Notes under the pieces: generated by a model | Databases searched by the model: none | Told to the model about the DNA's origin: nothing | The model's input: only the letters and a program-made list of their open reading frames with translations | From: an uncultured Roseovarius sp. | Lineage (GTDB): Bacteria; Pseudomonadota; Alphaproteobacteria; Rhodobacterales; Rhodobacteraceae | DNA length: 58,504 bases | Direction: 5' to 3' | Assembly: GCF_913057115.1 (NCBI RefSeq) | Contig: NZ_CAJXNN010000024.1 | Location: 1-58,504, forward strand | Shown: positions 36,248 through 45,895 of the stretch, one piece after another | Layout: each line of letters begins with the position of its first letter | How positions within the stretch are numbered: position 1 is the first letter of the stretch | Position numbers and translations under genes: made by a program

Positions 36248-37255
36248 TTATTCCGCCGGGGTGACGTCTTGGGCAGGCGCGACATCCTCGGCCCGCGGCG
36301 CAGGCTTAGGTGACAGGCCCAACCGCTTGCGAACCTGCCGCCAGCTATCGCGCATCGGCACGACAAGCGCATTGGTCAGGCTATCGTGCCGCTGGCGAAT
36401 GCGATTGCCCTCCGCATCACCAAGGCCAAACTCCAAAACCTCCTCGCGCTCCGGCACATAAAGCGAGCCGAACATCCAATCCCAGATCGCCAAAACCTCA
36501 CCATAGTTCTTGTTGTGATGCTCCGGTGCCAAGGAATGGTGAATCTGATGCTGTGCCGGGGAAATGATCACATGTTCAATTAAGCGCCCAAAGCTTAACC
36601 AGACATGCGTATGGCGCAGGTTTGATCCCGCCATATTGAACAGGAAATACCCCGCATTGACGCCCACGATGGTCATCAAGTTCGGATCTTGCGAGAAAAC
36701 AGCCAGAAAAATACCCTGCAAACAGCCGATGAATAACCCCTTCACCATGGTCGAGATCAGGTCATAAACCGGATGCTTGCGGAACACCGTGATCGGGGTC
36801 ATCACCTCGGCCGAATGGTGCAGCGAATGAAACGGCCAGAAAATCCGGCTTTCATGGTGCACGCGATGCACCCAATAGGTGCCAAAATCGCTGACCACCA
36901 GCAACAGCAGCGAAATCAGAAACGGGCTAAGCGGTGCCAGACCCAATCCCGGCCCAAGCGCGCCACTCACGAAATCCGCGACATAGGCCCCGAAAAACAC
37001 CAGATTGAACAGCCCAAGCGCGGCAAAGGCCCGGTTGACCGCAAAGATTTTCAGATCGACGATGTGAGACGCGTGGAAATAGATCGACTTGGGCATAAGC
37101 CACTCGAAAAACCCCTGCTCAATCCCGCGGCGCCGATAAAGAAACAGGCAAATCAGGATCGTCAAACCAATATACAGCGGCCAAAGCCGTGTTTTCGGCC
37201 CCGCAAGTATGGTCCAGATTTCCGAGAATACCGCCTGTAGCCAATCAAGTCCCAT
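36248..37255 (-). CDS. Sterol desaturase/fatty acid hydroxylase family membrane enzyme
   Basis: 335 aa; ATG 37255. Four or five membrane helices and the di-iron histidine boxes: HRVHHE (about 128-133), FHSLHHS (about 142-148) and HHSLAPEHHNKNYG (about 238-251). Uses O2 to hydroxylate or desaturate a lipid-like substrate; relatives act on sterols, carotenoids, alkylglycerols and ornithine lipids. It is coupled to the acyltransferase gene (3-base gap), which suggests a two-step lipid or surface-polymer modification. Specific substrate unknown. Confidence 0.9.
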   Translation of the reverse strand: MGLDWLQAVFSEIWTILAGPKTRLWPLYIGLTILICLFLYRRRGIEQGFFEWLMPKSIYFHASHIVDLKIFAVNRAFAALGLFNLVFFGAYVADFVSGALGPGLGLAPLSPFLISLLLLVVSDFGTYWVHRVHHESRIFWPFHSLHHSAEVMTPITVFRKHPVYDLISTMVKGLFIGCLQGIFLAVFSQDPNLMTIVGVNAGYFLFNMAGSNLRHTHVWLSFGRLIEHVIISPAQHQIHHSLAPEHHNKNYGEVLAIWDWMFGSLYVPEREEVLEFGLGDAEGNRIRQRHDSLTNALVVPMRDSWRQVRKRLGLSPKPAPRAEDVAPAQDVTPAE

Positions 37256-37350
37256 GGTCTTTGCCCCTGCTCTGTCGTCCGAAGCAAATTAACGGGCGAT
37301 TTGGGCAGAAATATGGGGCGGGCATGGCATTTAGGGCATCGCCCACAGGC

Positions 37351-37399
37351 AAAAACGCCTCGCCCCGGCCCGATCTGACAGGCCAAAGGCAAGGCGTTT
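37351..37399 (-). terminator. Terminator of the DEAD-box helicase gene
   Basis: On the minus strand, AAACGCCT (37399-37392) pairs with AGGCGTTT (37360-37353) across a long loop that itself can fold, followed by a T run (37355-37351). It lies 43 bases after the helicase stop. Confidence 0.6.
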
Positions 37400-37441
37400 A
37401 GAGGGGGATACGAACGCCCTCAGGCACCCAAATCCCTTATT

Positions 37442-38716
37442 TTAGGCGGCCTTCTTCGGCCCACTCCGACGCGAGCGGCGGCGACGGTTGGTCGAGGCAG
37501 GCTTGCCGCCCGGGCCACCGGGCTTGCCGCCCGGACGCCCGCCCCGGCCACGGCCCTTGGGCTTGGCATTGGGGTCCGGCAATTCTTCCCACGCGCGGCC
37601 CGAGGCCACGGGAATCTCCAGCTTCATGACCTTCTGGATGTCCTTCAACTCGCCCATCTCGTCCGGCGCGCAAAAGGCAATCGCGGCGCCGTCCTTGCCG
37701 GCCCGCGCAGTCCGGCCAATCCGGTGCACATAGTTTTCCGGCACGTTCGGCAAGTCGAAGTTATAGACATGCTTCACATCGGGAATATCCAAGCCCCGCG
37801 CGGCCACATCCGTGGCCACCAGTACCCGGACCTCACCGGCACGGAAGGCATTGAGCGCGCGCTGTCGCTGGCCTTGGCTCTTGTTGCCGTGGATCGCATC
37901 CACCGCATAGCCCGCCTGCGCCAGCTTCTTGGCCAGCTTGTCCGAGCCATGCTTGGTGCGTGCGAAAACCAGCGCCAACTCGTCGCGATGGCCATCCAGC
38001 AGCTCAACCAGCAAATTGGGCTTTTCCGCCTTGGCAATAAAGTGAACCGCCTGCGTGACCTTGTCTGCGGTCTTGCCCGGGGGGCTGACCTGCACGCGCT
38101 TGGGCTTGTTCAGGTAGCTGCTGGCAATCTCGTCCATCTGCTTGGCCATGGTGGCCGAAAACAGCATGGTCTGCCGCTCCTCGGGCAACAGCCCGGCGAT
38201 CTTGCGCAGCGCGTGAATGAACCCGAGGTCCAGCATCTGGTCAGCCTCGTCGAGCACCAGAAAGCGCGTCTCCTCAAGCGTCAGCGCGCGTCGGTCCAAA
38301 AGGTCCAGCAGACGCCCCGGTGTGGCCACCAGAATATCGGTGCCCTTCTCAAGCCGCTTGATCTGCGCCCCAATTGACGACCCGCCAACGACCAGGCCAA
38401 CCTTCATCGGCGTGTCCTTGACGAAGCCGATCAGCGTGTCGCGGATCTGTCCCGCCAATTCCCGCGTGGGGGCCAGTATCAGGCTGCGCACGGTCTTGGG
38501 CGCGGGTTTGCCGCGATGCTCCATCAGTTGCGCCACCAACGGCAGGCCAAAAGCGGCCGTCTTGCCGGTGCCGGTCTGCGCCAGGCCCATCACGTCAAAC
38601 CCATTGAGGGCATGCGGAATCGCCCGCGCCTGAATCGGCGTAGGCTCGGTGATACCTGTCTTTTCCAGTGCTTTGACCAGCGGGCCAGGCAGCCCCATTT
38701 CTTTAAATAGTGACAA
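37442..38716 (-). CDS. rhlE: DEAD-box ATP-dependent RNA helicase (RhlE-like, TTG start)
   Basis: 424 aa if started at TTG 38716, which has GGAAGGA at six bases; an ATG at 38782 would add 22 residues unlike any family N-terminus. Motifs: Q motif PTPIQARAIP, AQTGTGKT (I), PTRELA (Ia), DEAD (II), SAT (III), HRIGRTARAG (VI). The basic Gly/Arg/Lys tail from about residue 375 binds RNA. Role: RNA remodelling in ribosome assembly or cold adaptation. A non-ATG start with a strong ribosome site may keep expression low. Confidence 0.9.
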   Translation of the reverse strand: MSLFKEMGLPGPLVKALEKTGITEPTPIQARAIPHALNGFDVMGLAQTGTGKTAAFGLPLVAQLMEHRGKPAPKTVRSLILAPTRELAGQIRDTLIGFVKDTPMKVGLVVGGSSIGAQIKRLEKGTDILVATPGRLLDLLDRRALTLEETRFLVLDEADQMLDLGFIHALRKIAGLLPEERQTMLFSATMAKQMDEIASSYLNKPKRVQVSPPGKTADKVTQAVHFIAKAEKPNLLVELLDGHRDELALVFARTKHGSDKLAKKLAQAGYAVDAIHGNKSQGQRQRALNAFRAGEVRVLVATDVAARGLDIPDVKHVYNFDLPNVPENYVHRIGRTARAGKDGAAIAFCAPDEMGELKDIQKVMKLEIPVASGRAWEELPDPNAKPKGRGRGGRPGGKPGGPGGKPASTNRRRRSRRSGPKKAA

Positions 38717-39038
38717 ATCATGTCCTTCCCGGCAGGGCCACGCCCATACCGTATACGGCCCCCGAACCCCGGGTGGCCTCATCGTGGTGTCGCCTGACGC
38801 ACCTGCCCGGCCTCATGCCAAGCAGCCGTCAAACGGTTCGGACCCACGCGTGATTTTGGGAACTCTCCTCGATATCTCATGTGGCGGGGCAAACCCGCAC
38901 GGCTCACGCGGCCGGAGCTATCGGTTAAAGGGCAAATGCGCCTTTGCCGGCACAAAGTCAAGCATTGGTGGCAAAACGGGTGGATTCATTTTTCCGATGA
39001 AGCTATCCAACAGCCCGACGACGACCATGGGGGCCGAT
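38717..39038. other. 322-bp divergent control region between rhlE and the Fur-family gene
   Basis: No supported gene. A CGTATACG palindrome lies near 38749-38756. Both the helicase and the Fur-family gene must have promoters here. I see no convincing AT-rich Fur box by eye. Confidence 0.4.
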
Positions 39039-39449
39039 ATGTCCGACACGATCACCGACCGCTGCGAGGCCAAGGGCCTGCGCATGACAGGCCAACGCCG
39101 GACAATTGCATCGGTCCTGCAAGAATCTGACGATCACCCCGACGTCGAAGAACTTTACACCCGCGCCTCCGCCCGCGACCCCAAGATTTCCATCGCCACG
39201 GTCTATCGCACGGTGAAACTCTTTGAAGAGGCCGGAATTCTGGAAAAACTGGAATTCGGCGACGGGCGCGCGCGTTATGAAGACGCCGAGCGCGACCACC
39301 ACGACCACCTGATCGACATGAACTCGGGCGAAGTCATCGAATTCGTCGACCCCGAGATCGAGGCACTTCAGGAAAAGATCGCCAAGAAACTGGGGTACAA
39401 GCTCATTGGTCACCGGCTGGAGCTTTACGGCGTGCCGCTCAAGAAGTAA
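39039..39449 (+). CDS. fur: Fur family metalloregulator (Fur/Mur type)
   Basis: 136 aa; ATG 39039. N-terminal winged helix (RMTGQRRTIASVLQES..HPDVEELYTRA) with the recognition region PKISIATVYRTVKLFEEAGIL, and a C-terminal metal site ERDHHDHLIDMNSGEVIEF. It lacks the haem-binding motif of Irr and the Zur cysteines, so it belongs to the Fur/Mur branch, which in alphaproteobacteria often senses manganese as well as iron. A family-2 repeat follows its stop by 16 bases. Confidence 0.88.
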   Translation: MSDTITDRCEAKGLRMTGQRRTIASVLQESDDHPDVEELYTRASARDPKISIATVYRTVKLFEEAGILEKLEFGDGRARYEDAERDHHDHLIDMNSGEVIEFVDPEIEALQEKIAKKLGYKLIGHRLELYGVPLKK

Positions 39450-39465
39450 GCCTTGGCCAGATCCG

Positions 39466-39546
39466 GGGGCCAGCCCCGTCGCCATTGTCTCTCGGACCAA
39501 TGGCGCGACAATGACGACCCCCGGGATATTTCTGAACAGAAGAAGG
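39466..39546 (+). repeat. Family-2 composite repeat, copy 1
   Basis: GGGGC/GCCCC mini-hairpin (39466-39470 with 39473-39477); second hairpin GCCATTG (39481-39487) with CAATGGC (39498-39504); then the module CCCCCGGGATATTT...GAACAGAAGAAG (39518-39546). The order is identical in the copies at 43355 and 49743. It follows the Fur-family stop and ends 28 bases before the EamA transporter start. Confidence 0.75.
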
Positions 39547-39574
39547 GGCTATCGGCCCTTCTGAAAGGACGCCC

Positions 39575-40441
39575 ATGGAAAACCTGCGCGGAAGCGCCCT
39601 GATGGTGCTGGCCATGGCCGGTTTCGCGCTTGAGGACATGTTCATCAAGCGCCTCGCCGGGGATTTGCCCGTCGGTCAGATCCTGATCTTTCTGGGTACC
39701 GGCGGGGCTGCGATCTTTGCGCTTGGCGCGCTGTCGCGCGGGCATCGGTTGTTCTCGCGCGACCTGATCACCGGCCCCGTGCTGCTGCGCAATCTGGGGG
39801 AGTTGGTCGGAACATTGGGATTCGTCACTGCCATCGCGCTGACGCCCCTCGCCTCGGCCTCGGCCATCCTGCAAGCCACGCCTTTGGCAGTGACGCTTGG
39901 GGCGGCGCTGTTTTTGGGGGAAGACGTCGGCTGGCGCCGCTGGAGCGCGATCCTCGTTGGTTTTGCTGGCGTTCTTATGGTGATCCGTCCCGGATTGGAG
40001 GGGTTCGAACCTGCCTCGCTTTTCGCCGTGCAGGCGGTCTTTGGCCTTGCCCTGCGCGACCTGGCCACCCGCGCCGTGCCGCGCACGGTGACATCGCTGC
40101 AACTGTCGTCCTACGGCTTTGCCACCGTGGTGCCCGCTGGGATTGTCATCCTCTGGGTAACAGGCGATCCGGTCGCCCCCTCCCCCGCCAACTGGCGCGA
40201 CATCGCCTTCGCGCTGCTCATCGGGGTGGCCGCCTATTACGCCATCGTCGCCGCCATGCGCGTGGGCGAAGTGAGCTTCGTCACCCCCTTCCGTTACACC
40301 CGCCTGATCTTTGCACTGATCATCGCGGTGCTGGTCTTTGACGAACAGCCCGATGGCCTCACCCTTCTGGGCGCGGCGATCATCATCGCCTCGGGGCTTT
40401 ACACCCTGTTCCGCGAACGCCGCCTGCGCCGCCGCGCCTGA
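39575..40441 (+). CDS. EamA/DMT-family transporter
   Basis: 288 aa; ATG 39575 with AAGGA at seven bases. Ten hydrophobic helices in two EamA repeats (about 1-135 and 145-280). Typical lines are LASASAILQATPLAVTLGAALFLGE and VGEVSFVTPFRYTRLIFALI. Drug/metabolite transporter superfamily, inner membrane, substrate unknown. It is tandem with the Fur-family gene, but separated by a family-2 repeat. Confidence 0.9.
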   Translation: MENLRGSALMVLAMAGFALEDMFIKRLAGDLPVGQILIFLGTGGAAIFALGALSRGHRLFSRDLITGPVLLRNLGELVGTLGFVTAIALTPLASASAILQATPLAVTLGAALFLGEDVGWRRWSAILVGFAGVLMVIRPGLEGFEPASLFAVQAVFGLALRDLATRAVPRTVTSLQLSSYGFATVVPAGIVILWVTGDPVAPSPANWRDIAFALLIGVAAYYAIVAAMRVGEVSFVTPFRYTRLIFALIIAVLVFDEQPDGLTLLGAAIIIASGLYTLFRERRLRRRA

Positions 40442-40444
40442 CCT

Positions 40445-41834
<1,390 letters not shown>

Positions 41835-41841
41835 CCAAAAG

Positions 41842-41875
41842 AAACGGGGCGCATCATCGGTGCGCCCCGTTTGCG
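41842..41875. terminator. Terminator between eno and the convergent lipoprotein gene
   Basis: AAACGGGGCGCA (41842-41853) and TGCGCCCCGTTT (41861-41872) form a perfect 12-bp stem with a 7-base loop. A/T bases flank both sides, so it can serve both directions. Confidence 0.8.
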
Positions 41876-41888
41876 TTTCACTCACGCC

Positions 41889-42167
41889 TTAGCTTGGGCA
41901 AGGCGCGCGGTAATATGTGCCATCGCCTCGGGCATAGGCACAGGTGTTGTTGTTCTGGTTCTGCGCCACGACAGTCCCGGCCGCCGCGCCACCAAGGGCG
42001 GAAATCAGACGCCAATCATCATCGGCCCCCAAAGCATCGGCAGTGATCAGACCTGCGGCAGCACCGCCGGCCGCCCCGGCCACGGTGCGCGCTTCAGAGG
42101 ACATGTTCTCACAAGCCCCCAGTGTCAGAACAGACAAGCCAGCGGCAAGAAGCATCCAAGGTTTCAT
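41889..42167 (-). CDS. Small glycine-rich lipoprotein
   Basis: 92 aa; ATG 42167 after AAGGAG at five bases. Signal peptide with lipobox LTLGAC, so lipidation at Cys19. The middle (AGAAGGAAAGLITADAL, SALGGAAAGTVVAQ) is a glycine-zipper-like pattern common in small outer-membrane or periplasmic lipoproteins. The C-terminus is NNTCAYARGDGTYYRAPCP. Function unknown; possibly envelope integrity. Confidence 0.82.
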   Translation of the reverse strand: MKPWMLLAAGLSVLTLGACENMSSEARTVAGAAGGAAAGLITADALGADDDWRLISALGGAAAGTVVAQNQNNNTCAYARGDGTYYRAPCPS

Positions 42168-42358
42168 CGTTTCTCCTTTCTGCGTCGCCACGGCCAGGAT
42201 CGGCCCGAAGCGACCGCGTCAGAACTTGGGTCACAGGCGCAAAACGAGAACCCGGGCGGGGTTGTTCCAAGAGAATTTCCGACATTCCGAAAACCGGCGG
42301 GGTCTCGCCCGCGCTCGGCGGGCGCATAGCCTTGATGCAAAAAATCATCACCCGGCCT

Positions 42359-42386
42359 GAAACTTTCCCGAACCGATCTGCGTGTC
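42359..42386 (+). promoter_or_regulatory. Possible ECF-sigma promoter of the fasciclin gene
   Basis: GAAAC at 42359-42363, 17 bases, then CGTGTC at 42381-42386, 49 bases before the fasciclin ATG. The -35 AAC and -10 CGT cores resemble extracytoplasmic-function sigma promoters. A single match by eye only. Confidence 0.25.
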
Positions 42387-42434
42387 TGTCACACCAGCCC
42401 GCTCATACGGGCACGAAAACCAGGAGATATGATA

Positions 42435-42986
42435 ATGACACTGAAACTTTCCCTCGCCTTCGTCGCCGCAACGGCCATCGGCTCAACCGCCGCGCTGGCC
42501 GAAAACCCCATGGTGGGCGGCGCGCCGATGTTCGAAAACAAGACCATCGTCGAGAATGCCGTGAATTCCGAGGATCACACCACGCTAGTCGCCGCCGTCA
42601 AGGCCGCCGGTCTGGTCGAGACCCTGAATTCCGAAGGCCCCTTCACCGTCTTTGCCCCGGTCAACGCAGCCTTCGGCGCCCTGCCCGATGGCACCGTCGA
42701 CACCCTGCTCAAGCCGGAGAACAAGGCCATGCTGCAAAAGGTACTGACCGCGCATGTGGTCGCCGGGGATTGGTCGGCGGCAGCCATTGCAACACAGGCC
42801 AACAACAGCCCCGATGGCTTTTACCACTTCAACGCCGTGTCGGGCGATGCCCTCTCGGCGCAAGTCAAAGGCGGCAACGTCTACATCTTTGACGAATCCG
42901 GCAACGCCGCGCGGGTGACGATCGCAGATGTCGATCAATCCAATGGCGTCATCCACGTGGTCAACAAGGTCCTGTTGCCCAAGTAA
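42435..42986 (+). CDS. Secreted fasciclin (FAS1) domain protein
   Basis: 183 aa from ATG 42435, which has AGGAG at eight bases (the ATG at 42429 is too close). A signal peptide (to about residue 23, ...TAALAEN) is followed by one FAS1 domain: TIVENAVNSEDHTTLVAAVKAAGL, GPFTVFAPVNAAFGALP, LTAHVVAGDW and NGVIHVVNKVLLP. FAS1 proteins mediate adhesion or cell-surface interactions; bacterial roles are mostly unknown. It stands alone with about 260 bases upstream. Confidence 0.93.
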   Translation: MTLKLSLAFVAATAIGSTAALAENPMVGGAPMFENKTIVENAVNSEDHTTLVAAVKAAGLVETLNSEGPFTVFAPVNAAFGALPDGTVDTLLKPENKAMLQKVLTAHVVAGDWSAAAIATQANNSPDGFYHFNAVSGDALSAQVKGGNVYIFDESGNAARVTIADVDQSNGVIHVVNKVLLPK

Positions 42987-43184
42987 GCCGCACCATGAAC
43001 GCCTGCGCAGAAGTGTTGCCCCCGTCCTACCCAGTGGGTCTGCGCAGGTTCGCCCGGCCTCATACGCACACCACAATCCCAGTGGCGTGCCTCTGTCGAT
43101 GGGGCCGGGCTCTTTTGACATTCGTCAAGATCTACCGGAAGCGACCATGCCATGGTTCGGGCCTGACCGATAAGGAGGCTGAAC

Positions 43185-43334
43185 ATGGCACGTCTGATTT
43201 TTGCTGTATCATTCCTATTGCTCACCGCCTGCGCCGATGAGGAACACTATCCGCTCTCGGGCGAAGAGTGTAACCCGGACGACCCGGTGCGCGGCCTGGA
43301 CGCCAGCGATTTTGACTGCCCGCCAAGGGCATGA
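43185..43334 (+). CDS. Very small lipoprotein (49 aa)
   Basis: ATG 43185 has an excellent ribosome site (AAGGAGG, seven bases upstream). The peptide begins MARLIFAVSFLLLTACADEE: a hydrophobic core and lipobox LTAC give a lipidated Cys16 and a 34-residue acidic mature part with two further Cys (EECNPDDPV and DFDCPP) that could form a disulfide. No family recognised. It is short enough to be missed by automatic annotation. Confidence 0.7.
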   Translation: MARLIFAVSFLLLTACADEEHYPLSGEECNPDDPVRGLDASDFDCPPRA

Positions 43335-43354
43335 TCCATGACCCGGGGCCAGAA

Positions 43355-43411
43355 GGGGCGTTGCCCCTCGGCCTTCGGCCTCACCCCAGGGTATTTTTGC
43401 CAAGAAAAAGA
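43355..43411 (+). repeat. Family-2 composite repeat, copy 2
   Basis: GGGGC-GTT-GCCCC hairpin (43355-43367); second hairpin GGCC-TTC-GGCC (43370-43380); then CCCCAGGGTATTTTTGCCA and AGAAAAAGA (43384-43411), a diverged form of the GGGATATTT...AGAAGAAG module. It starts 20 bases after the stop of the 49-aa lipoprotein and lies directly before a family-1 element. Confidence 0.7.
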
Positions 43412-43469
43412 TATCGCCCTTTGATACGCGAAAAAGCCCGTCAGGGCTGATGAGCGCGCCGCGCGACAC

Positions 43470-43600
43470 GTACGAAACTCCCGTACAAAACGTACAACTC
43501 TCACCGTGCGCCCTGTTAACCTGCCGGTGTGAGGAAAAAAATACCGACGCGATACCGACGTTATACCGACGAGATGCAGTCCGGGGTTTTCCTTGTTAAC
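43470..43600 (+). repeat. Family-1 intergenic repeat, copy C (131-bp form)
   Basis: GTACGAAAC at 43470-43478, centre, then AAAACGTAC (43487-43495) in place of the expected GTTTCGTAC, so this dyad is partly rearranged. ACCGAC units start at 43543, 43554 and 43565; GTTAAC at 43595-43600. All distances equal those of copy B, and similarity continues to about 43620, so the element supplies the stop codon of the convergent pgi gene (TAA, 43610-43608). Confidence 0.85.
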
Positions 43601-43607
43601 CAAAGGG

Positions 43608-45209
43608 TTAGGTGCGATTCGCCCGGATGAAATCCACCAACTGCGCGGTGGATGCGTCCTTGCCCGTGGTGTCACCGCTTTCAAGCACCGGTTCGATTTC
43701 CTTGGCCAAGACCTTGCCCAGTTCGACGCCCCATTGATCGAAGGAATTGATGCCCAGCATCACCCCTTCGACGAAGACCCGATGTTCATAAAGCGCCACG
43801 ATCTGGCCCAAGCGGCGCGGCGTCAGCTTGTCATAGACCAAGGTGGTCGAGGGCCGGTTTCCGGGGAAGGCGCGATGCGCCGCTTGTCGCTCTAACTCCT
43901 TGCCGTTAAAGCCTTTTTCCGCCATCAATGCGCGTGCTTCCTCGATGCCCCGGCCACGCATCAGGGCCTCGGATTGCGCAAGGCAATTGGCCACCAACAG
44001 TCGGTGATGATGCGCAAGCTCGGGTTCGTGCCCTTGCGCGGCTACCATGAATTCGCAAGGCACAACTTGGGTGCCTTGGTGTATCAATTGGTAAAAGGCG
44101 TGCTGACCATTGGTCCCCGGCTCCCCCCAAACCACCGGGCCGGAGGGCATGGTCAGCGGCTCACCAGCCATGCTGACCCGCTTGCCATTGCTTTCCATTT
44201 CCAATTGCTGAAAATAGGCCGGTAAACGGCTAAGCCTTTGATCATAAGGCAAAACTGCGCGCGTTGGGTAGCCGCGGCCCTGATGATGCCAGAGCCCCAC
44301 AAGCGCCAAAAGCACAGGCATATTCTTGGCCAGAGGGGCTTCTTGAAAGTGGCGATCCATGGAAGCCGCCCCCTCCAGCATCTCGCGAAACCGTTCCGGC
44401 CCCACGGCGATCATCAGCGACAGACCAATCGGCCCCCACACCGAATAGCGCCCGCCGACCCAGTCCTCGAAGCCGAAGACCCGCTCGGGCGCGATACCGA
44501 ACGCGGCCACCTTGTCGTCCGCCGTCGAGAGGGCCACGAACTGCTGACCGGGGTCTTTGACCACGCCCGCCATCCACGCCCGGGCGGTTTCGGCATTGGT
44601 CATGGTCTCGACGGTCGTGAAGCTTTTCGAGGCCACGATCACCAAGGTCGTTTCGGGGTTAAGCCCCTGAAGGCAATCAGAAATATCAGCCCCATCCACG
44701 TTGGACACAAAATGACAACGCGGCCCGTCCTGATAGGGCGACAGCGCAAGCGCGGCCATCTCAGGCCCCAGATGCGAGCCGCCAATACCGATATTGACGA
44801 CATCGGTGATCGTGCCGCCCTGACCCTGCACAAAGCCTTGCCTTACATCCTCGCAGAACCGTTCCATCCGCGCCAAGGTTTCGAGGACCTCCGGCATCAC
44901 ATCGCGCCCATCCACCAAGACAGGCGCGCCGCCAAGATTTCTCAAGGCAGTATGCAGCACTGCGCGCCCCTCGGTTTCGTTGATGGCCTGACCTGCAAAC
45001 ATCGCGTCCCGGCGCGTTGCAACGCGGCTTGCCTCGGCCCAATCCAGTAAGGCGTCACGCGCCTCGCTGCTGATGTGAGTCTTGGAATAATCAAAGAGCA
45101 TCCCATCGAACCGGATCGAGAACGCCTCCGCCCGCCCGGCATCCTCGGTGAAGAAAGCCGCGATATCGTCACTGGCGGCCTCGGCCAATTCACGGATCCG
45201 ATCGATCAT
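43608..45209 (-). CDS. pgi: Glucose-6-phosphate isomerase
   Basis: 533 aa from ATG 45209 with GAAGG upstream. Interconverts glucose-6-P and fructose-6-P. Family signatures: [41 protein letters not shown] and [20 protein letters not shown] with the catalytic Glu, and the C-terminal [14 protein letters not shown]. Third gene of zwf-pgl-pgi, 14 bases after pgl. In roseobacters glucose is mostly used by the Entner-Doudoroff route, where Pgi recycles or feeds hexose phosphate. Its 3' end runs into repeat copy C. Confidence 0.97.
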   Translation of the reverse strand: MIDRIRELAEAASDDIAAFFTEDAGRAEAFSIRFDGMLFDYSKTHISSEARDALLDWAEASRVATRRDAMFAGQAINETEGRAVLHTALRNLGGAPVLVDGRDVMPEVLETLARMERFCEDVRQGFVQGQGGTITDVVNIGIGGSHLGPEMAALALSPYQDGPRCHFVSNVDGADISDCLQGLNPETTLVIVASKSFTTVETMTNAETARAWMAGVVKDPGQQFVALSTADDKVAAFGIAPERVFGFEDWVGGRYSVWGPIGLSLMIAVGPERFREMLEGAASMDRHFQEAPLAKNMPVLLALVGLWHHQGRGYPTRAVLPYDQRLSRLPAYFQQLEMESNGKRVSMAGEPLTMPSGPVVWGEPGTNGQHAFYQLIHQGTQVVPCEFMVAAQGHEPELAHHHRLLVANCLAQSEALMRGRGIEEARALMAEKGFNGKELERQAAHRAFPGNRPSTTLVYDKLTPRRLGQIVALYEHRVFVEGVMLGINSFDQWGVELGKVLAKEIEPVLESGDTTGKDASTAQLVDFIRANRT

Positions 45210-45223
45210 TAAGATACCTTCTA

Positions 45224-45895
45224 TTACTTGCAATAGTGCACGTTCATGTCGTCCAAGACCGCCCTGACGGGGGCCTCGTGCACGGGCAGGCTTTGCGCCC
45301 GGTCCAAGGCGGCCCTTTTGGAGGAACCCATTAAAATCAGATGCTTGGACATTGCATCATTCAAGACTCGCGCCGATAGGGTGACCCGCGGCTCGGGCGC
45401 GCCCGGCGCACGCATCGGCACCAAGACCGGCGCGCGGCGACCCAGTGCAACCTCAAGATTGTCAGCCCCGGGAAACAGCGAGGCGGTGTGCATATCCTCT
45501 CCCATGCCCAACAAAAGAACGGCGATCGGCAAGCGCGGAATGATGTAGGATTCAAGCTCTGCCAGCACCGCTTCCGGCGCCTCTGCACGCGCATAAAGCG
45601 GCAGGTAGTTCGCCTTCGCAGCCCGCCCCACCAAAAGCCGCTCACGGATCATCCGGGTGTTCGAGCGCACATGAACTTCCGGCACCCAACGTTCATCACT
45701 GAGCATCACATCCACCCGGCTCCAATCCAGGTCGGCCTCACAAAGATCGTCAAAAACCGGCCCCGGGCTGGACCCGCCCGGCACAACGAAAAGCGCCCGA
45801 TCTTCATGGTTCAAGGTGGCCCTCAACTCCCCCGCCAAAGCATTGGCAAGGTCGATGGCCAGCATTTCATCATCTGCGTATTCAATCAGGTTCAT
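45224..45895 (-). CDS. pgl: 6-phosphogluconolactonase
   Basis: 223 aa; ATG 45895 overlaps the zwf stop (ATGA). Hydrolyses 6-phosphogluconolactone made by Zwf. DevB-type motifs: [14 protein letters not shown] (residues 37-50), [21 protein letters not shown], and [17 protein letters not shown]. Middle gene of the zwf-pgl-pgi operon; length normal for the DevB type. Confidence 0.96.
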   Translation of the reverse strand: MNLIEYADDEMLAIDLANALAGELRATLNHEDRALFVVPGGSSPGPVFDDLCEADLDWSRVDVMLSDERWVPEVHVRSNTRMIRERLLVGRAAKANYLPLYARAEAPEAVLAELESYIIPRLPIAVLLLGMGEDMHTASLFPGADNLEVALGRRAPVLVPMRAPGAPEPRVTLSARVLNDAMSKHLILMGSSKRAALDRAQSLPVHEAPVRAVLDDMNVHYCK

